Shown here: positions 7,166-15,239 of the stretch, piece after piece
How the letters are laid out: the number at the start of each line of letters is the position of its first letter
Numbering within the stretch: position 1 is the stretch's first letter
IMG/VR virus record: IMGVR_UViG_3300033153_006458
Span: 1 to 30,292 of that record
Strand: one strand, 5' to 3'
DNA: 30,292 nucleotides
From: a virus
Made by a program: the position numbers and the translations under genes
Notes under the pieces: model-generated
What the model saw: only the letters and a program-made list of their open reading frames with translations
Told to the model about the DNA's origin: nothing
Databases searched by the model: none

Positions 7166-8887
7166 ATGGCCGACGCTGACTTTACAGTTGCCTTGAAGGA
7201 CAAGGTAACCGGGCCAGCTAACCGCATGGGCGGAGCCGTCGGCAAGCTCGGCGCAAAGGTGCGCGGCGTTGGAGCAGACGCGGGTGTGTTTGGTGGTGGC
7301 ATGGCGAAGGCCGTCGCCGTCGGCAACATCATGGCCAAGACGGCAATCGCTGCCGCCAAGGCTGTGCTCCGCTTGGGCTTAGCGCTTGGAAGGGCCGTGC
7401 TTGGCGCAGCAGCATTCCGCGAGAACATCACATTCTCGCTGACAAAGTTTCTCGGAGACTCTGGCAAGGCCAAAAGGAACCTTGGGGAGATCGCCCAAAT
7501 ATCCGGCGATCTGGGGCTTAACTTCCAGACAAGCGCGGAGCAGTTTCGGGACTTGGTTAGCGCTGGATTTGGAACAGAGGCCTCCAAGGAGCTGCTCCGA
7601 TTCAAGGCGGATCTAATTGCTGTGGGCGGTGGTGGGGCGCAGGCGGCCGAGCGGGCCACCAGCGCGCTCGATCAGTTTAAGAAGGCGATGGCCACCGGGC
7701 GATTTGAGGCTGACGGCTTTGTTCGCGTGCTGGAGCAAATCCCAGGTGTCACCAAGGATATGCTCCTTGAAAAAATGGCCGATCAGACTGGCAAGTCTCT
7801 TGAGAAGCTGAAAAAGACAGAGATCACCAAGCTACCGGTTCAGGAGCTGATCGATGCATTCAAGGAGGCCACGTTAGAAGCCACGGGCATGGGCAAGCAT
7901 GGGCAGCTGGCAGCGGAGCGGATCGAGACAACGACGAGCGGCGCGATCGATGCTCTGAAAAACAAGTTCACAAACCTGCCCGATACCATAGCCGCAGGCC
8001 TCGACGAGTTTGAAGGGCTAGGCGATGCCGTCCGCGAGCTGCTCGCGTTTATGGATTCCGAGGACGCGGCCGACGCGATGCAAATGCTCGCCGATGGCGT
8101 GACCATGGCCGTTAAGGCCTTTGTTGCAGCTATTCCCATCGCGCAGAAGTTCTTGAAAGGGATACAAAGCGGATTCCAGGCAGCGAGCCCAGCGATCGAC
8201 GCGCTGTCCGATGCAATGTCAGCGATGTCTGAAGACGGCGACAGCCTCGAAGCGCTGGGCATGATTTTCGAGGGACTTGGCCATTTGATTGGCTTTTCTC
8301 TTGGGGCCATCGTGGCAGCGGTGCAGCTGGTTGTGCTCAGCTTCCAAATGCTGATCGCTGTGTGGGATGGCCTCTCTGCTGCGGCCACGGCCGTGTTTGA
8401 TTTTTTCAGCAGCCTGGTGGACACCGTGAGCGAGGCCGCTGGCGAGCTTGGGATCTCCGCCGATGGCGTTGGCAGCGCTATCATCGATGGCTTGATCGCC
8501 GGTATCATGGGCGGCGCTGGCGCCGTCACCGCTGCGCTTATCGGGATCGCGGAAACTGCAATCGCAGCCGGCCTTGATGTTCTTGGTGTATCGTCGCCGT
8601 CAAAAGTATTTGAGGATATTGGCTATAATACGATGGAAGGCTTCCGGCTTGGGATCGATCGCGGAGGCGCTGCGATCCCTGCTGGCGTTGCTGGGCAGCT
8701 CGATCCGGCGGCGCTCACAGGCGCCATGAGGCCGGCCAACAATGTCAGCGTGTCGGCGCCTGTTGGCGGGATCACTGTCAACGCAGCAGAGGATCCAGAG
8801 GCCACGGCCGCGGCTGTCAAATCGGTGATGCTCAACGAGCTAGGCGATGCCTTCGAGCAGATGTCTTTGCAGGTAGGGGCGGCATAG
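7166..8887 (+). CDS. Tail length tape measure protein
   Basis: The protein has 573 residues, which is short for the family. It is rich in Ala and Gly and strongly helical. Residues 1-70 hold Gly/Ala-rich amphipathic sequence, about 80-260 resemble the TP901-type tape measure core (FRENITFSLTKFLGDSGKA, FEADGFVRVLEQIPGVTK), and about 365-400 contain a hydrophobic segment (LIGFSLGAIVAAVQLVVLSF) often seen in these proteins. The C-terminus carries the common signature GVSSPSKVFEDIGYNTMEGF. At about 1.5 angstroms per residue, a tail near 85 nm is predicted. It follows the chaperone pair and precedes baseplate genes. The long leftward frame opposite it is a shadow. Confidence 0.88.
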   Translation: MADADFTVALKDKVTGPANRMGGAVGKLGAKVRGVGADAGVFGGGMAKAVAVGNIMAKTAIAAAKAVLRLGLALGRAVLGAAAFRENITFSLTKFLGDSGKAKRNLGEIAQISGDLGLNFQTSAEQFRDLVSAGFGTEASKELLRFKADLIAVGGGGAQAAERATSALDQFKKAMATGRFEADGFVRVLEQIPGVTKDMLLEKMADQTGKSLEKLKKTEITKLPVQELIDAFKEATLEATGMGKHGQLAAERIETTTSGAIDALKNKFTNLPDTIAAGLDEFEGLGDAVRELLAFMDSEDAADAMQMLADGVTMAVKAFVAAIPIAQKFLKGIQSGFQAASPAIDALSDAMSAMSEDGDSLEALGMIFEGLGHLIGFSLGAIVAAVQLVVLSFQMLIAVWDGLSAAATAVFDFFSSLVDTVSEAAGELGISADGVGSAIIDGLIAGIMGGAGAVTAALIGIAETAIAAGLDVLGVSSPSKVFEDIGYNTMEGFRLGIDRGGAAIPAGVAGQLDPAALTGAMRPANNVSVSAPVGGITVNAAEDPEATAAAVKSVMLNELGDAFEQMSLQVGAA

Positions 8888-9627
8888 TGGCGGCGCTCGC
8901 TTTCTGGGATGAGCGCACCGGAGCGCTTACGGAGTGGGATCTCCTCATCCTGGCCGGCGAAGTGTGGCCCGGGATCGTCACCATCGACGGCCAAGGGGTG
9001 AGCCGCCAGATCGATGTTAAAAAACCGAAGGGCGGCGATCAGGCTCGGCTTACTGACGAGGGCTATCGAAACGGAAAATTCAAAGCCACGCTGGAGATCT
9101 GGGAGCGCGCGCAGTGGGAGGAATTGCAACGGCTGTTGCCGCTCATCCATCCGCGCCGCAAAGGTGGAGCTCGCACGCCATTGCAGATCATCCACCCAGC
9201 GCCCAACCTGCTCGGGATCGATAACGTATATATCACGCGCATGCCGATCATACGGCTCGATCGGCGCAGCCTGATCGGCGAGGTTGTGATCGAGTGCATC
9301 GAATGGACGGAGGCGCCCAAGCCCGTCAAGAAGGCCGCAGGCCGCGGTGGCGGATCGTGTAAGCAACCGGCCGCGCCGCCAACAACCGGCGATCCGGTGG
9401 CTGATGTAAACGCGCTGGCAGCATACGCGCAGGCACTGGTGGCCGCTGAGCAGTGTGGGCCACAGGCCAGCGATGTGCCGAAGACGATCGGCGGCGTGGC
9501 CGGCGCATTGCTCAACCCTGGCGGCCTTGTCGCTGACTATCTGACGGAGACATGGGCCGAGAACGAAGCCAACGCCAACGCCAACAACGACGACGAGGGT
9601 GACGGCGGATTCTGGGACATCTTCTAA
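8887..9627 (+). CDS. Baseplate/tail hub-associated protein downstream of tape measure
   Basis: This 246-residue protein starts with GTG overlapping the tape measure stop (TAGTG). Residues about 25-140 form a beta-rich domain with GIVTIDGQGVSRQIDVKKPK, YRNGKFKATLEIWERAQWEE, LLPLIHPRR and HPAPNLLGI. I recognise this as the type of adaptor placed after tape measures in contractile-tail phages. From about 150 there is a Gly/Pro/Ala-rich linker, and the end is acidic with repeated Asn-Ala. Mu has the DNA-circularisation/hub protein gpN in this slot, but no clear gpN similarity is visible. The role in tail tip assembly is inferred from order. Confidence 0.62.
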   Translation: MAALAFWDERTGALTEWDLLILAGEVWPGIVTIDGQGVSRQIDVKKPKGGDQARLTDEGYRNGKFKATLEIWERAQWEELQRLLPLIHPRRKGGARTPLQIIHPAPNLLGIDNVYITRMPIIRLDRRSLIGEVVIECIEWTEAPKPVKKAAGRGGGSCKQPAAPPTTGDPVADVNALAAYAQALVAAEQCGPQASDVPKTIGGVAGALLNPGGLVADYLTETWAENEANANANNDDEGDGGFWDIF

Positions 9628-9630
9628 TCC

Positions 9631-10299
9631 ATGGCACTCGTAACGATGGGCGGCGCCCCCGTGCTCAAAGCTCGGATCGAGGAGCCGCTGGCCGGCTTCT
9701 GGGTGGCTGACGTTGAGGTTGACACTTTCGAGACGCTCGAGGGTGCCCAGACAATCAGCTTCGGCGACGATGTGAGCTTCGCGGGCCAGGTATGGCGCGG
9801 AGGCGTCGAGCAAGGCCGCTGGCTCGGGCGCATTGTCGCCGGCAGTGCTACGCGTGCTACGGTTGAGCTCGACGCGAAAAACTACCTTGGCGCTAGCGTG
9901 TCCACCATTCTGGGTGACGTGCTGGCGGCAACCGGCGACACACTAGCGCCCAGCAGCGACAGCAGCGTGCTAGCGGGGCTTTTCCCGCGCTGGCACAGGG
10001 CCAGGGGGAGCGCAGCGAAAGCGCTCCAGCGCCTATCTGACGGCCTTGGTGTCAACGTCCGCGGCCTGCGCTCTGGTGATGTGTTTTTCGGATCGGAGAC
10101 ATATCCGGACTTTCAGATCGAAGACACGATCGAGATCGATCGATACCCACAGCGCGGAATGGTGGTGCTTGCCCCCGCGCTGCCGTTGCTGCTGCCAGGG
10201 ATCACATTTGAGGATCGGCGCGTAAGTTACGTGGTCACAACCTCCACTGCTCACGGGCTGCGTCAGCAGCTATGGTTTGACGATGGCGGCACCAACTGA
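9631..10299 (+). CDS. Baseplate hub protein (Mu gpP / P2 gpD position)
   Basis: The protein has 222 residues with a beta-rich N-terminal half (IEEPLAGFWVADVEVDTFETLE, listed in part: LAGFWVADVEVD) and a helical middle that includes SVSTILGDVLAATG and KALQRLSDGLGVNVRGL. The repeated alpha-beta layout and the short helix 'AAKALQRLSDGLG' resemble hub proteins, which form the ring at the end of the tail tube. It is smaller than Mu gpP (about 380), so one domain may be reduced. Start ATG 9631 lies three bases past the previous stop; ATG 9646 is an alternative. Its end overlaps the spike gene by 17 bases. The call rests on order plus moderate resemblance. Confidence 0.62.
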   Translation: MALVTMGGAPVLKARIEEPLAGFWVADVEVDTFETLEGAQTISFGDDVSFAGQVWRGGVEQGRWLGRIVAGSATRATVELDAKNYLGASVSTILGDVLAATGDTLAPSSDSSVLAGLFPRWHRARGSAAKALQRLSDGLGVNVRGLRSGDVFFGSETYPDFQIEDTIEIDRYPQRGMVVLAPALPLLLPGITFEDRRVSYVVTTSTAHGLRQQLWFDDGGTN

Positions 10300-10834
10300 T
10301 CGGATCAAAGGATCGCTGCTCGCGTTTCTCGATGCGGTGATCGGGTCGCGGATCGATTATCATGCGCTCTACCCGTGCACGGTAGCCGGCCAGGGAGCGG
10401 GCGGAGGGCTGGAGCTGTTGCCCGATGACGCGCGCATGCGAGGCGCTGGGCTTGGCGACGTTCCGATCCGCACTGGTGCGCCGGGATACGTTTACGCCGT
10501 GCCTGTCAAGTCTCGCGTTTTGCTCGGCTTCGAGGCCGGCGATCCGTCGCGCCCTTATGCCTCGCTCTGGGAGTCGGCCACCGGCGTCGACACGCTGACA
10601 TTTGACGGCGGATCGGAAAGCGTCGCGCGAACAAATGACGCCACAAACCCGGGATCGTTTTTTATGCAGGTTGATTCGGTTAGCAATGAGCTGATTGTTA
10701 GCTATGTGCCCGCCGGCGTCGTGGTGCCGATCGAGCTTTTCAGGATAGTGCCGGGATCCTTTGGCGCCTTTTCGCCGGTGCCGGTGCCAATGGCTGGGCT
10801 GATTATCGAAGGCAACGACAAGCTGCAAGCGTGA
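10283..10834 (+). CDS. Baseplate spike / assembly protein V-like (Mu gp45-type)
   Basis: The protein has 183 residues from ATG 10283; a TTG at 10277 would add two. Residues about 20-100 look like the OB-fold at the base of contractile tail spikes: YPCTVAGQG, LPDDARMRGAGLGDVPI, YVYAVPVKSRVLLGFEAGDP. The region after that has Gly/Ser/Asp-rich strands and ends MAGLIIEGNDKLQA. Spikes of this type puncture the outer membrane after sheath contraction. The gene overlaps the hub gene by 17 bases and precedes the gp25-like gene, as in Mu. No obvious metal-binding tip motif (HxH) is visible, so the needle may be short or capped by another protein. Confidence 0.68.
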   Translation: MAAPTDRIKGSLLAFLDAVIGSRIDYHALYPCTVAGQGAGGGLELLPDDARMRGAGLGDVPIRTGAPGYVYAVPVKSRVLLGFEAGDPSRPYASLWESATGVDTLTFDGGSESVARTNDATNPGSFFMQVDSVSNELIVSYVPAGVVVPIELFRIVPGSFGAFSPVPVPMAGLIIEGNDKLQA

Positions 10835-10838
10835 CACC

Positions 10839-11267
10839 ATGGCGATCGACTTTGAAAATCCCTTAGGCGTGGACTTTGCTTGCGTCGATGATCTTGACGC
10901 AAATCTGTCGCTAGTGGAGGGGCGCACGGCGCTCGCGCAGTCTACGGCGCGCAGGATCATCACGCCACGCGGCGGGCTGTATTACGATCCCAACTATGGG
11001 ACAGACATCCGCGGCCGACTGCACCGGCCTTTTCCGGCTGCGCTTACGGCCAGGCTAGTCGAGCAGGAAGCGCTCAAGGATGAGCGCGTGGAGAACGCTG
11101 GGGCATCGGTGGAGTTTGTCGAGGTTCCGCTGGCATCTGATAAGACGGACGGGGATTTGATAGTTACGATCAACCTGCTGGACGTCACCAACACAGCCTT
11201 TGATCTGACTAGTCAAATCTCACCTAGCGGCACAATCACAGTGGACGAAATCAACGAGCAATTCTGA
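10839..11267 (+). CDS. Baseplate wedge protein, gp25/gpW-like (Mu gp46)
   Basis: The protein has 142 residues. The N-terminal half shows the wedge pattern: short strand, helix, then RIITPRGGLYYDPNYGTDI, where a PRG......YG.D layout is characteristic of this group in Mu-like phages. The helix LTARLVEQEALKDERVENA and following strands with GDLIVTINLLD complete the fold. These proteins form the inner ring of the baseplate and are also related to TssE. The stop overlaps the gp47-like start by one base (TGATGG). Position and size fit Mu gp46. Confidence 0.78.
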   Translation: MAIDFENPLGVDFACVDDLDANLSLVEGRTALAQSTARRIITPRGGLYYDPNYGTDIRGRLHRPFPAALTARLVEQEALKDERVENAGASVEFVEVPLASDKTDGDLIVTINLLDVTNTAFDLTSQISPSGTITVDEINEQF

Positions 11268-12412
11268 TGGCACTTTCTCTGCTACAGCTTCGCACGATCC
11301 TAAATCGTGATCAGGCATTGGCCGAGCTGCTCGAGACGCTCCAAAGCCTTGGCTTTAATACAACGGCCTGGCAGTCGGGCAGCATACAGCTGACGCTGCT
11401 GACTACGTTCGCTGACTCCTACGCGCGCATGACGAGCGTGGCCAGCTCGCTTAGCATGCTAGCCTTCAACGCGACGAGCATCGGCCAATCGCTGACGGCC
11501 TTTTCGGACTCGCACTACGACAATCAGCGCTTGGCCGCTGCGTCCACCGAGGGTGTCGTAGTGCTAACCGGTGCAGCGGTTGGGCCGCCACACACGATCA
11601 CCGTGGGGCAGCTCGTGGCAACCGACGCCACTGGTCGCAGCTACCGCAACACGACGGCCGGAACGCTGGCAGCCTCTGGCACGCTAGAGCTCACATTCCG
11701 CGCCGACATTGTTGGATCTGACGGCAACATCCCATCCAGCACGCTCACGATCCTACAAACGCCACTGGCCGGCACCACGATCGACAATCCTCCGATCCCT
11801 GCCACTGGCACATGGATCACATCGCTGGGCAACGATGAAGAAACAGACGCGAGCCTGCGCCTGCGCAACACGAGCAAGTGGGGCACGCTCTCCTACTCCG
11901 ATCCGGCCGATCGATACGAGCACTATGTTCGCACCGCGGTGCCAACCGTTCCGCGCGTTGAGATCGACGCCGACGATCCAGGCGGCCCAGGGACGATCCA
12001 CATTTATGTGGCGGGCCCGACTGCTACAGCTACGCCGGTTGACGTTGCCGCTGCCCAGGTAGAAGCAGATCGCATCAAAAATCCCACTGCCGACGTTACA
12101 TGCTTTGCAGCGACCGAGCAGCCACAAGCCTTCGTCTATGACTGCTACATCACCGCTGGGCTCAACACGGCCGACACGCAGACGGCCGTGGAGCAGGCGT
12201 TGACGGACTATGTCAACGGGCTGCCTATCAGCGGAACGCTTTTCCCCATACTTGGGACGGGCAACTTCGTTTTTTCCGAGGCGCTCGCGGCCATGACATC
12301 CGTGGTAGGCGTCGAGCGGATCGACATGACAACGCCGCCCGGCAACGTGCCGATCACGGCTCACGCAATCATGATTGACGGCGGCCAGGCGGCCAGCTTC
12401 TTCAGCGTATAA
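11267..12412 (+). CDS. Baseplate J-like protein (Mu gp47)
   Basis: The protein has 381 residues, close to the family norm. It begins with the helical segment LLQLRTILNRDQALAELLET, then has the strand-rich middle with VVVLTGAAVGPPHTITVGQL and LTFRADIVGSDGNIPS. The conserved 'GG.DEE.D..LR.R' region appears as LGNDEETDASLRLRNTS, followed by YEHYVRTAVPTVPRV and GGPGTIHIYV. Baseplate J proteins form the wedge with gp48-type proteins and transmit the contraction signal. It follows the gp46-like gene by overlap and precedes the gp48-like gene by one base. This is one of the firmest calls in the tail block. Confidence 0.86.
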   Translation: MALSLLQLRTILNRDQALAELLETLQSLGFNTTAWQSGSIQLTLLTTFADSYARMTSVASSLSMLAFNATSIGQSLTAFSDSHYDNQRLAAASTEGVVVLTGAAVGPPHTITVGQLVATDATGRSYRNTTAGTLAASGTLELTFRADIVGSDGNIPSSTLTILQTPLAGTTIDNPPIPATGTWITSLGNDEETDASLRLRNTSKWGTLSYSDPADRYEHYVRTAVPTVPRVEIDADDPGGPGTIHIYVAGPTATATPVDVAAAQVEADRIKNPTADVTCFAATEQPQAFVYDCYITAGLNTADTQTAVEQALTDYVNGLPISGTLFPILGTGNFVFSEALAAMTSVVGVERIDMTTPPGNVPITAHAIMIDGGQAASFFSV

Positions 12413-12413
12413 G

Positions 12414-13193
12414 ATGCCAAACTTTCGGCAGCTCTACGCGAGCATAATGCCCACGTGGCTTAGCCGGCGTTATGGCGAGCGGTTTGTGGGTGCCATCGCC
12501 TATCACGCGGATATTTTTGGGGAGGCATTCAGCCAAGCGATCCGCACACCGTGGGTTAGGTACGGGCCGCCCGATGCGCTGGCCCCGATGGGCGAGGACG
12601 CCGGGATCGAGCGCGCGCCAAAAGAGACGGATGATCAATACCGCGAGCGGCTGATCACTAAGTGGATCCTTTGGGAAGAATCGGCAACTGAGCTTTTCGC
12701 GGCCAACGCGCTGGCACCGTTCGGCGTTCCTGCGGCGTCGTGCAATGTGGTGGCTGATTTCGAGTGGAGCGCGGATCCGGCGTCAACATTCTGGTCACGC
12801 TGGTGGCTCATTCTCGACGGGCTCAACTACGAGCTACCCTGGCAGCTGCTCGAGTGGGGCGGCCCAACGTGGAGCCAGTGGGGCCAGGGGAATACGTGTG
12901 GGATCTATACATGGGGCACGACGGCCACGCAGGGTGAGATCCAGGCCGTTATCCGGTTTCTTTGCAAGTGGAAATCCGCGCACGAAGTAGGCGTTTGCGT
13001 TCTGCTCGACTATGGCGGCCACATCTGGGGCGCTCCGCCGCCATGGGGCGCACCCAAGACGTGGGGCGGCGAGGTAGTCTGCTGGCCGCTCGGCAGTTTC
13101 TGGGGCGATAAATATTCGATCATTTCGTGGGGCTCTCCGTTCCCGTACAACGGAGCCACGCCCGCAAATTGGGGCATCAAGTTCAAGATCTAA
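12414..13193 (+). CDS. Baseplate protein I / Mu gp48-like with Trp-Gly-rich C-terminus
   Basis: The protein has 260 residues from ATG 12414, one base after the J-like stop; a longer frame from 12375 would overlap gp47. The N-terminal half, including YGERFVGAIAYHADIF and ERAPKETDDQYRERLITKW, has the 'ETD..YR.RL' feature of proteins that follow baseplate J. From about residue 150 on it is unusual: at least ten Trp residues, mostly as WG or TWG (EWGGPTW, WSQWGQG, IWGAPPPWGAPKTWGG, ANWGIKFKI). Such repeats suggest an aromatic-rich beta structure, perhaps a docking surface for fibres. Baseplate assignment is from order; the repeat function is not known. Confidence 0.68.
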   Translation: MPNFRQLYASIMPTWLSRRYGERFVGAIAYHADIFGEAFSQAIRTPWVRYGPPDALAPMGEDAGIERAPKETDDQYRERLITKWILWEESATELFAANALAPFGVPAASCNVVADFEWSADPASTFWSRWWLILDGLNYELPWQLLEWGGPTWSQWGQGNTCGIYTWGTTATQGEIQAVIRFLCKWKSAHEVGVCVLLDYGGHIWGAPPPWGAPKTWGGEVVCWPLGSFWGDKYSIISWGSPFPYNGATPANWGIKFKI

Positions 13194-13197
13194 AACC

Positions 13198-13812
13198 ATG
13201 GCTCACGCGCTAACAGAAACGGCAACATTTGATCCTGACGTCATCGTCCCGGACGATGGCGACGGCCTAAATTCGGCGAGCATCACCGCAGGGATCCAGG
13301 CGCTCACAAACCGCACGCGCTACATGGTGGACACGCTCAGCGGAGCTCGTCCGCTGGTGCAGCTCCACGCAGACGCGGCCAACTGGGAATTTCCGGGAGG
13401 ATCGCCGACGCTCACGGGCTACAAGCAGACAAGCATCGTTCTGTCTGCGATCATATGGTTTGCCGTTTCTGTGCCTGCTAGCGGAACGCTTAACGCCATC
13501 AGGATCTACCTGCACGGAGACGGCGGAGCGGTTGGCCCACATGCCAACCTGCCGACGCTTATGCCGCGGATCGCTGCGGTGATCCGAATGAATAGCATCA
13601 CAGGCGCTAGGACAATCGTGGGCCCATTCATCGACTCATCGCCGGACGTGCCAAGCTATGAGACGCTTCACGCCGTCGACTCTGGCCCGCTGGCTATGGC
13701 GCTGAGCGACGGCGACAACATATATGTAATTATCGACGGGGAAGGGTTGGCCGATTCGTTGCCCGACGCCCTGTGCTTGGTTGGGCTCGAGGCGGATGTC
13801 TCCGCGACATAG
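13198..13812 (+). CDS. Fibre/appendage protein A (paired N-terminal module)
   Basis: This 204-residue protein shares its first 43 residues with the next gene (31 of 43 identical by hand alignment), including ETATFDP and VPDDGD..NSASI. That shared part is probably a virion-attachment module. The rest differs entirely from the neighbour: strand-rich with IWFAVSVPASGTLNAIRIYL and later AMALSDGDNIYVII, like the lectin or jelly-roll domains of phage receptor-binding proteins. There is no membrane segment. It is the first gene after the baseplate and heads a run of six appendage-like genes. Appendage status is inferred from location, composition and module sharing. Confidence 0.6.
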   Translation: MAHALTETATFDPDVIVPDDGDGLNSASITAGIQALTNRTRYMVDTLSGARPLVQLHADAANWEFPGGSPTLTGYKQTSIVLSAIIWFAVSVPASGTLNAIRIYLHGDGGAVGPHANLPTLMPRIAAVIRMNSITGARTIVGPFIDSSPDVPSYETLHAVDSGPLAMALSDGDNIYVIIDGEGLADSLPDALCLVGLEADVSAT

Positions 13813-13821
13813 GACAAAAAG

Positions 13822-14373
13822 ATGGCACACAATCTCATTGAAACCGCGACATTTGATCCAAGCGTAACGGTGCCCGATGATGGCGACACCGCCAATTCCG
13901 CATCGATCGAAATCGGAATGCAATCGCTCGCAAATCGCACCAGGACGATGCGCGTTCGGGAGATGCCCACCACGCTCACGCTTGGTGGCGATCCGGAGCT
14001 GTCGATTCCTGCCGTCATCGAAACGATGCCAGCTGGGATTAATCCGTCTACAACAGTTGTCTCGCCAGCGTTCAACACGATCAGGGCGGGAGAAACGATC
14101 CTTATCACCGGGCTCGTCAACCTAAACTGCGCTGGCGTTGGCGCTCGTTTTATGTGGCTCCGCAGCATGACAACGGGGGTTAACATTCCCGGCTTTTGGT
14201 ATAACTCGACGGTTGACGCGGAGCAGATGCCGGTTTGTGTTTCGTATACTTACCCGTCGCCTATGCCGATCTTGGCGTTCGATCGGATCGTTCTGATATG
14301 CAACGCCGGTACACCATATGACATTATGGATCACTCTAATCTCTGCATAACCCGCTTTACGGAATTCTTCTAA
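13822..14373 (+). CDS. Fibre/appendage protein B (paralogue N-terminus of A)
   Basis: The protein has 183 residues. Residues 1-43 repeat the module of the previous gene (MAH.L.ETATFDP.V.VPDD then GD..NSASI). After that it has unrelated beta-rich sequence with STTVVSPAFNTIRAGET, ILITGLVNLNCAGVG and MPILAFDRIVLICNAG, ending FTEFF. Such a conserved anchor with a swapped distal part is typical of tail-tip receptor-binding or fibre-base proteins. RBS: GGACAAAAAG before ATG at 13822. Function beyond a structural role is unknown. Confidence 0.6.
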   Translation: MAHNLIETATFDPSVTVPDDGDTANSASIEIGMQSLANRTRTMRVREMPTTLTLGGDPELSIPAVIETMPAGINPSTTVVSPAFNTIRAGETILITGLVNLNCAGVGARFMWLRSMTTGVNIPGFWYNSTVDAEQMPVCVSYTYPSPMPILAFDRIVLICNAGTPYDIMDHSNLCITRFTEFF

Positions 14374-14376
14374 GCC

Positions 14377-15237
14377 ATGCCAATAGACTCATGGATGCTC
14401 GACGTGCCCGCGCAGCGGGCATTTGATGAGGGCAGCGAAATCACTCCGACGGTGCGCCGTTGGAATTTCATCGGCTTCGATCTTAGCTACGATCAGCTAA
14501 CCAACCGGCTAAACATCCGCGGCGGCGGATCGTCCGATTGGCAAGAGAGTGTTCTAGTGGCCACGGCGTCAACGCTACCGGCAAATACGCGCGTCGAAAA
14601 CACGCTGACGGCAAACGCAAACGGCAGCATAAACGCGGCCGGTGTTGATGGCGTTGCTACGCTGGCCATTGGCGATCGGCTGCTGATTAAGGACGAGGCG
14701 CTAGGCGCCCACAATGGGATCTATGAGCTAGAACAGTTGGGCGACGGATCCACGCCCTGGGTGATGACGCGCGCGCTGCTCGCCGACGAAAGCATCGAGG
14801 TCACGAGCGGGCTGACGGTATTCGTCAGCGATGGCAGTGCCAACCAGCTGCTTTTTTTCACGCTAGTTACACCGCCACCAATCACGCTAAACTCAACCCC
14901 GCTGACATTTGTCACGACGGGCGGCGCGGCCGGCTCTGTTGAAGTTCGCGTGGAGGCCACGAACGGCACATCGCCCTTCGCCGTCCCTGCGGCGGCGTCG
15001 ATCGTTGGCTGTCGAAGTACAACGGGAGTCATTACGATCAACCTGCCATCCATCAGCGCGGCACCGGTTGGGCGCGCTCTGACGATTGCGGACGAAGACG
15101 GCGCGAGCGGCGCGAACCTGATCACGGTGCAGGCCGATGGCGCCGAGCTGATCGACGGCGGAAACACGTTCCCGATCGGCGTAAACTTCGGCGCACTGAC
15201 AATCTACAACACGGGCAACCGCTGGAAGGTGCGATAA
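14377..15237 (+). CDS. Tail fibre protein with NGIY/pW repeat module
   Basis: The protein has 286 residues. About 75-180 contain the module common in phage fibres: IGDRLLIKDEALGAHNGIYE, GDGSTPWVMTRALLAD, GLTVFVSDG, then ITLNSTPLTF. The C-terminal 100 residues are beta-rich with VIGCRS-like and ADGAELIDGG segments, ending in YNTGNRWKVR, a pattern often found at the tip of fibre domains. The N-terminal 60 residues, with RRWNFIGFDLSYDQLTNRLN, may attach to the baseplate. It lies three bases after fibre B and two bases before the next gene. The fibre call is good; no receptor can be predicted. Confidence 0.72.
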   Translation: MPIDSWMLDVPAQRAFDEGSEITPTVRRWNFIGFDLSYDQLTNRLNIRGGGSSDWQESVLVATASTLPANTRVENTLTANANGSINAAGVDGVATLAIGDRLLIKDEALGAHNGIYELEQLGDGSTPWVMTRALLADESIEVTSGLTVFVSDGSANQLLFFTLVTPPPITLNSTPLTFVTTGGAAGSVEVRVEATNGTSPFAVPAAASIVGCRSTTGVITINLPSISAAPVGRALTIADEDGASGANLITVQADGAELIDGGNTFPIGVNFGALTIYNTGNRWKVR

Positions 15238-15239
15238 GC

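Noticed and set aside
7840-8529. Leftward 229-codon frame rich in Ala, Ser and Pro
   Set aside because: Lies wholly inside the tape measure gene on the other strand; low-complexity composition reflects its antisense origin.
8623-9813. Leftward 396-codon frame opposite tape measure end and hub genes
   Set aside because: It spans three confident rightward genes and has no family motif; Arg/His/Asp-rich antisense composition is typical of GC-rich shadow frames.
10235-10963. Leftward 242-codon frame opposite spike and wedge genes
   Set aside because: Antisense to three coupled genes with recognisable products; no motif, no upstream binding site.
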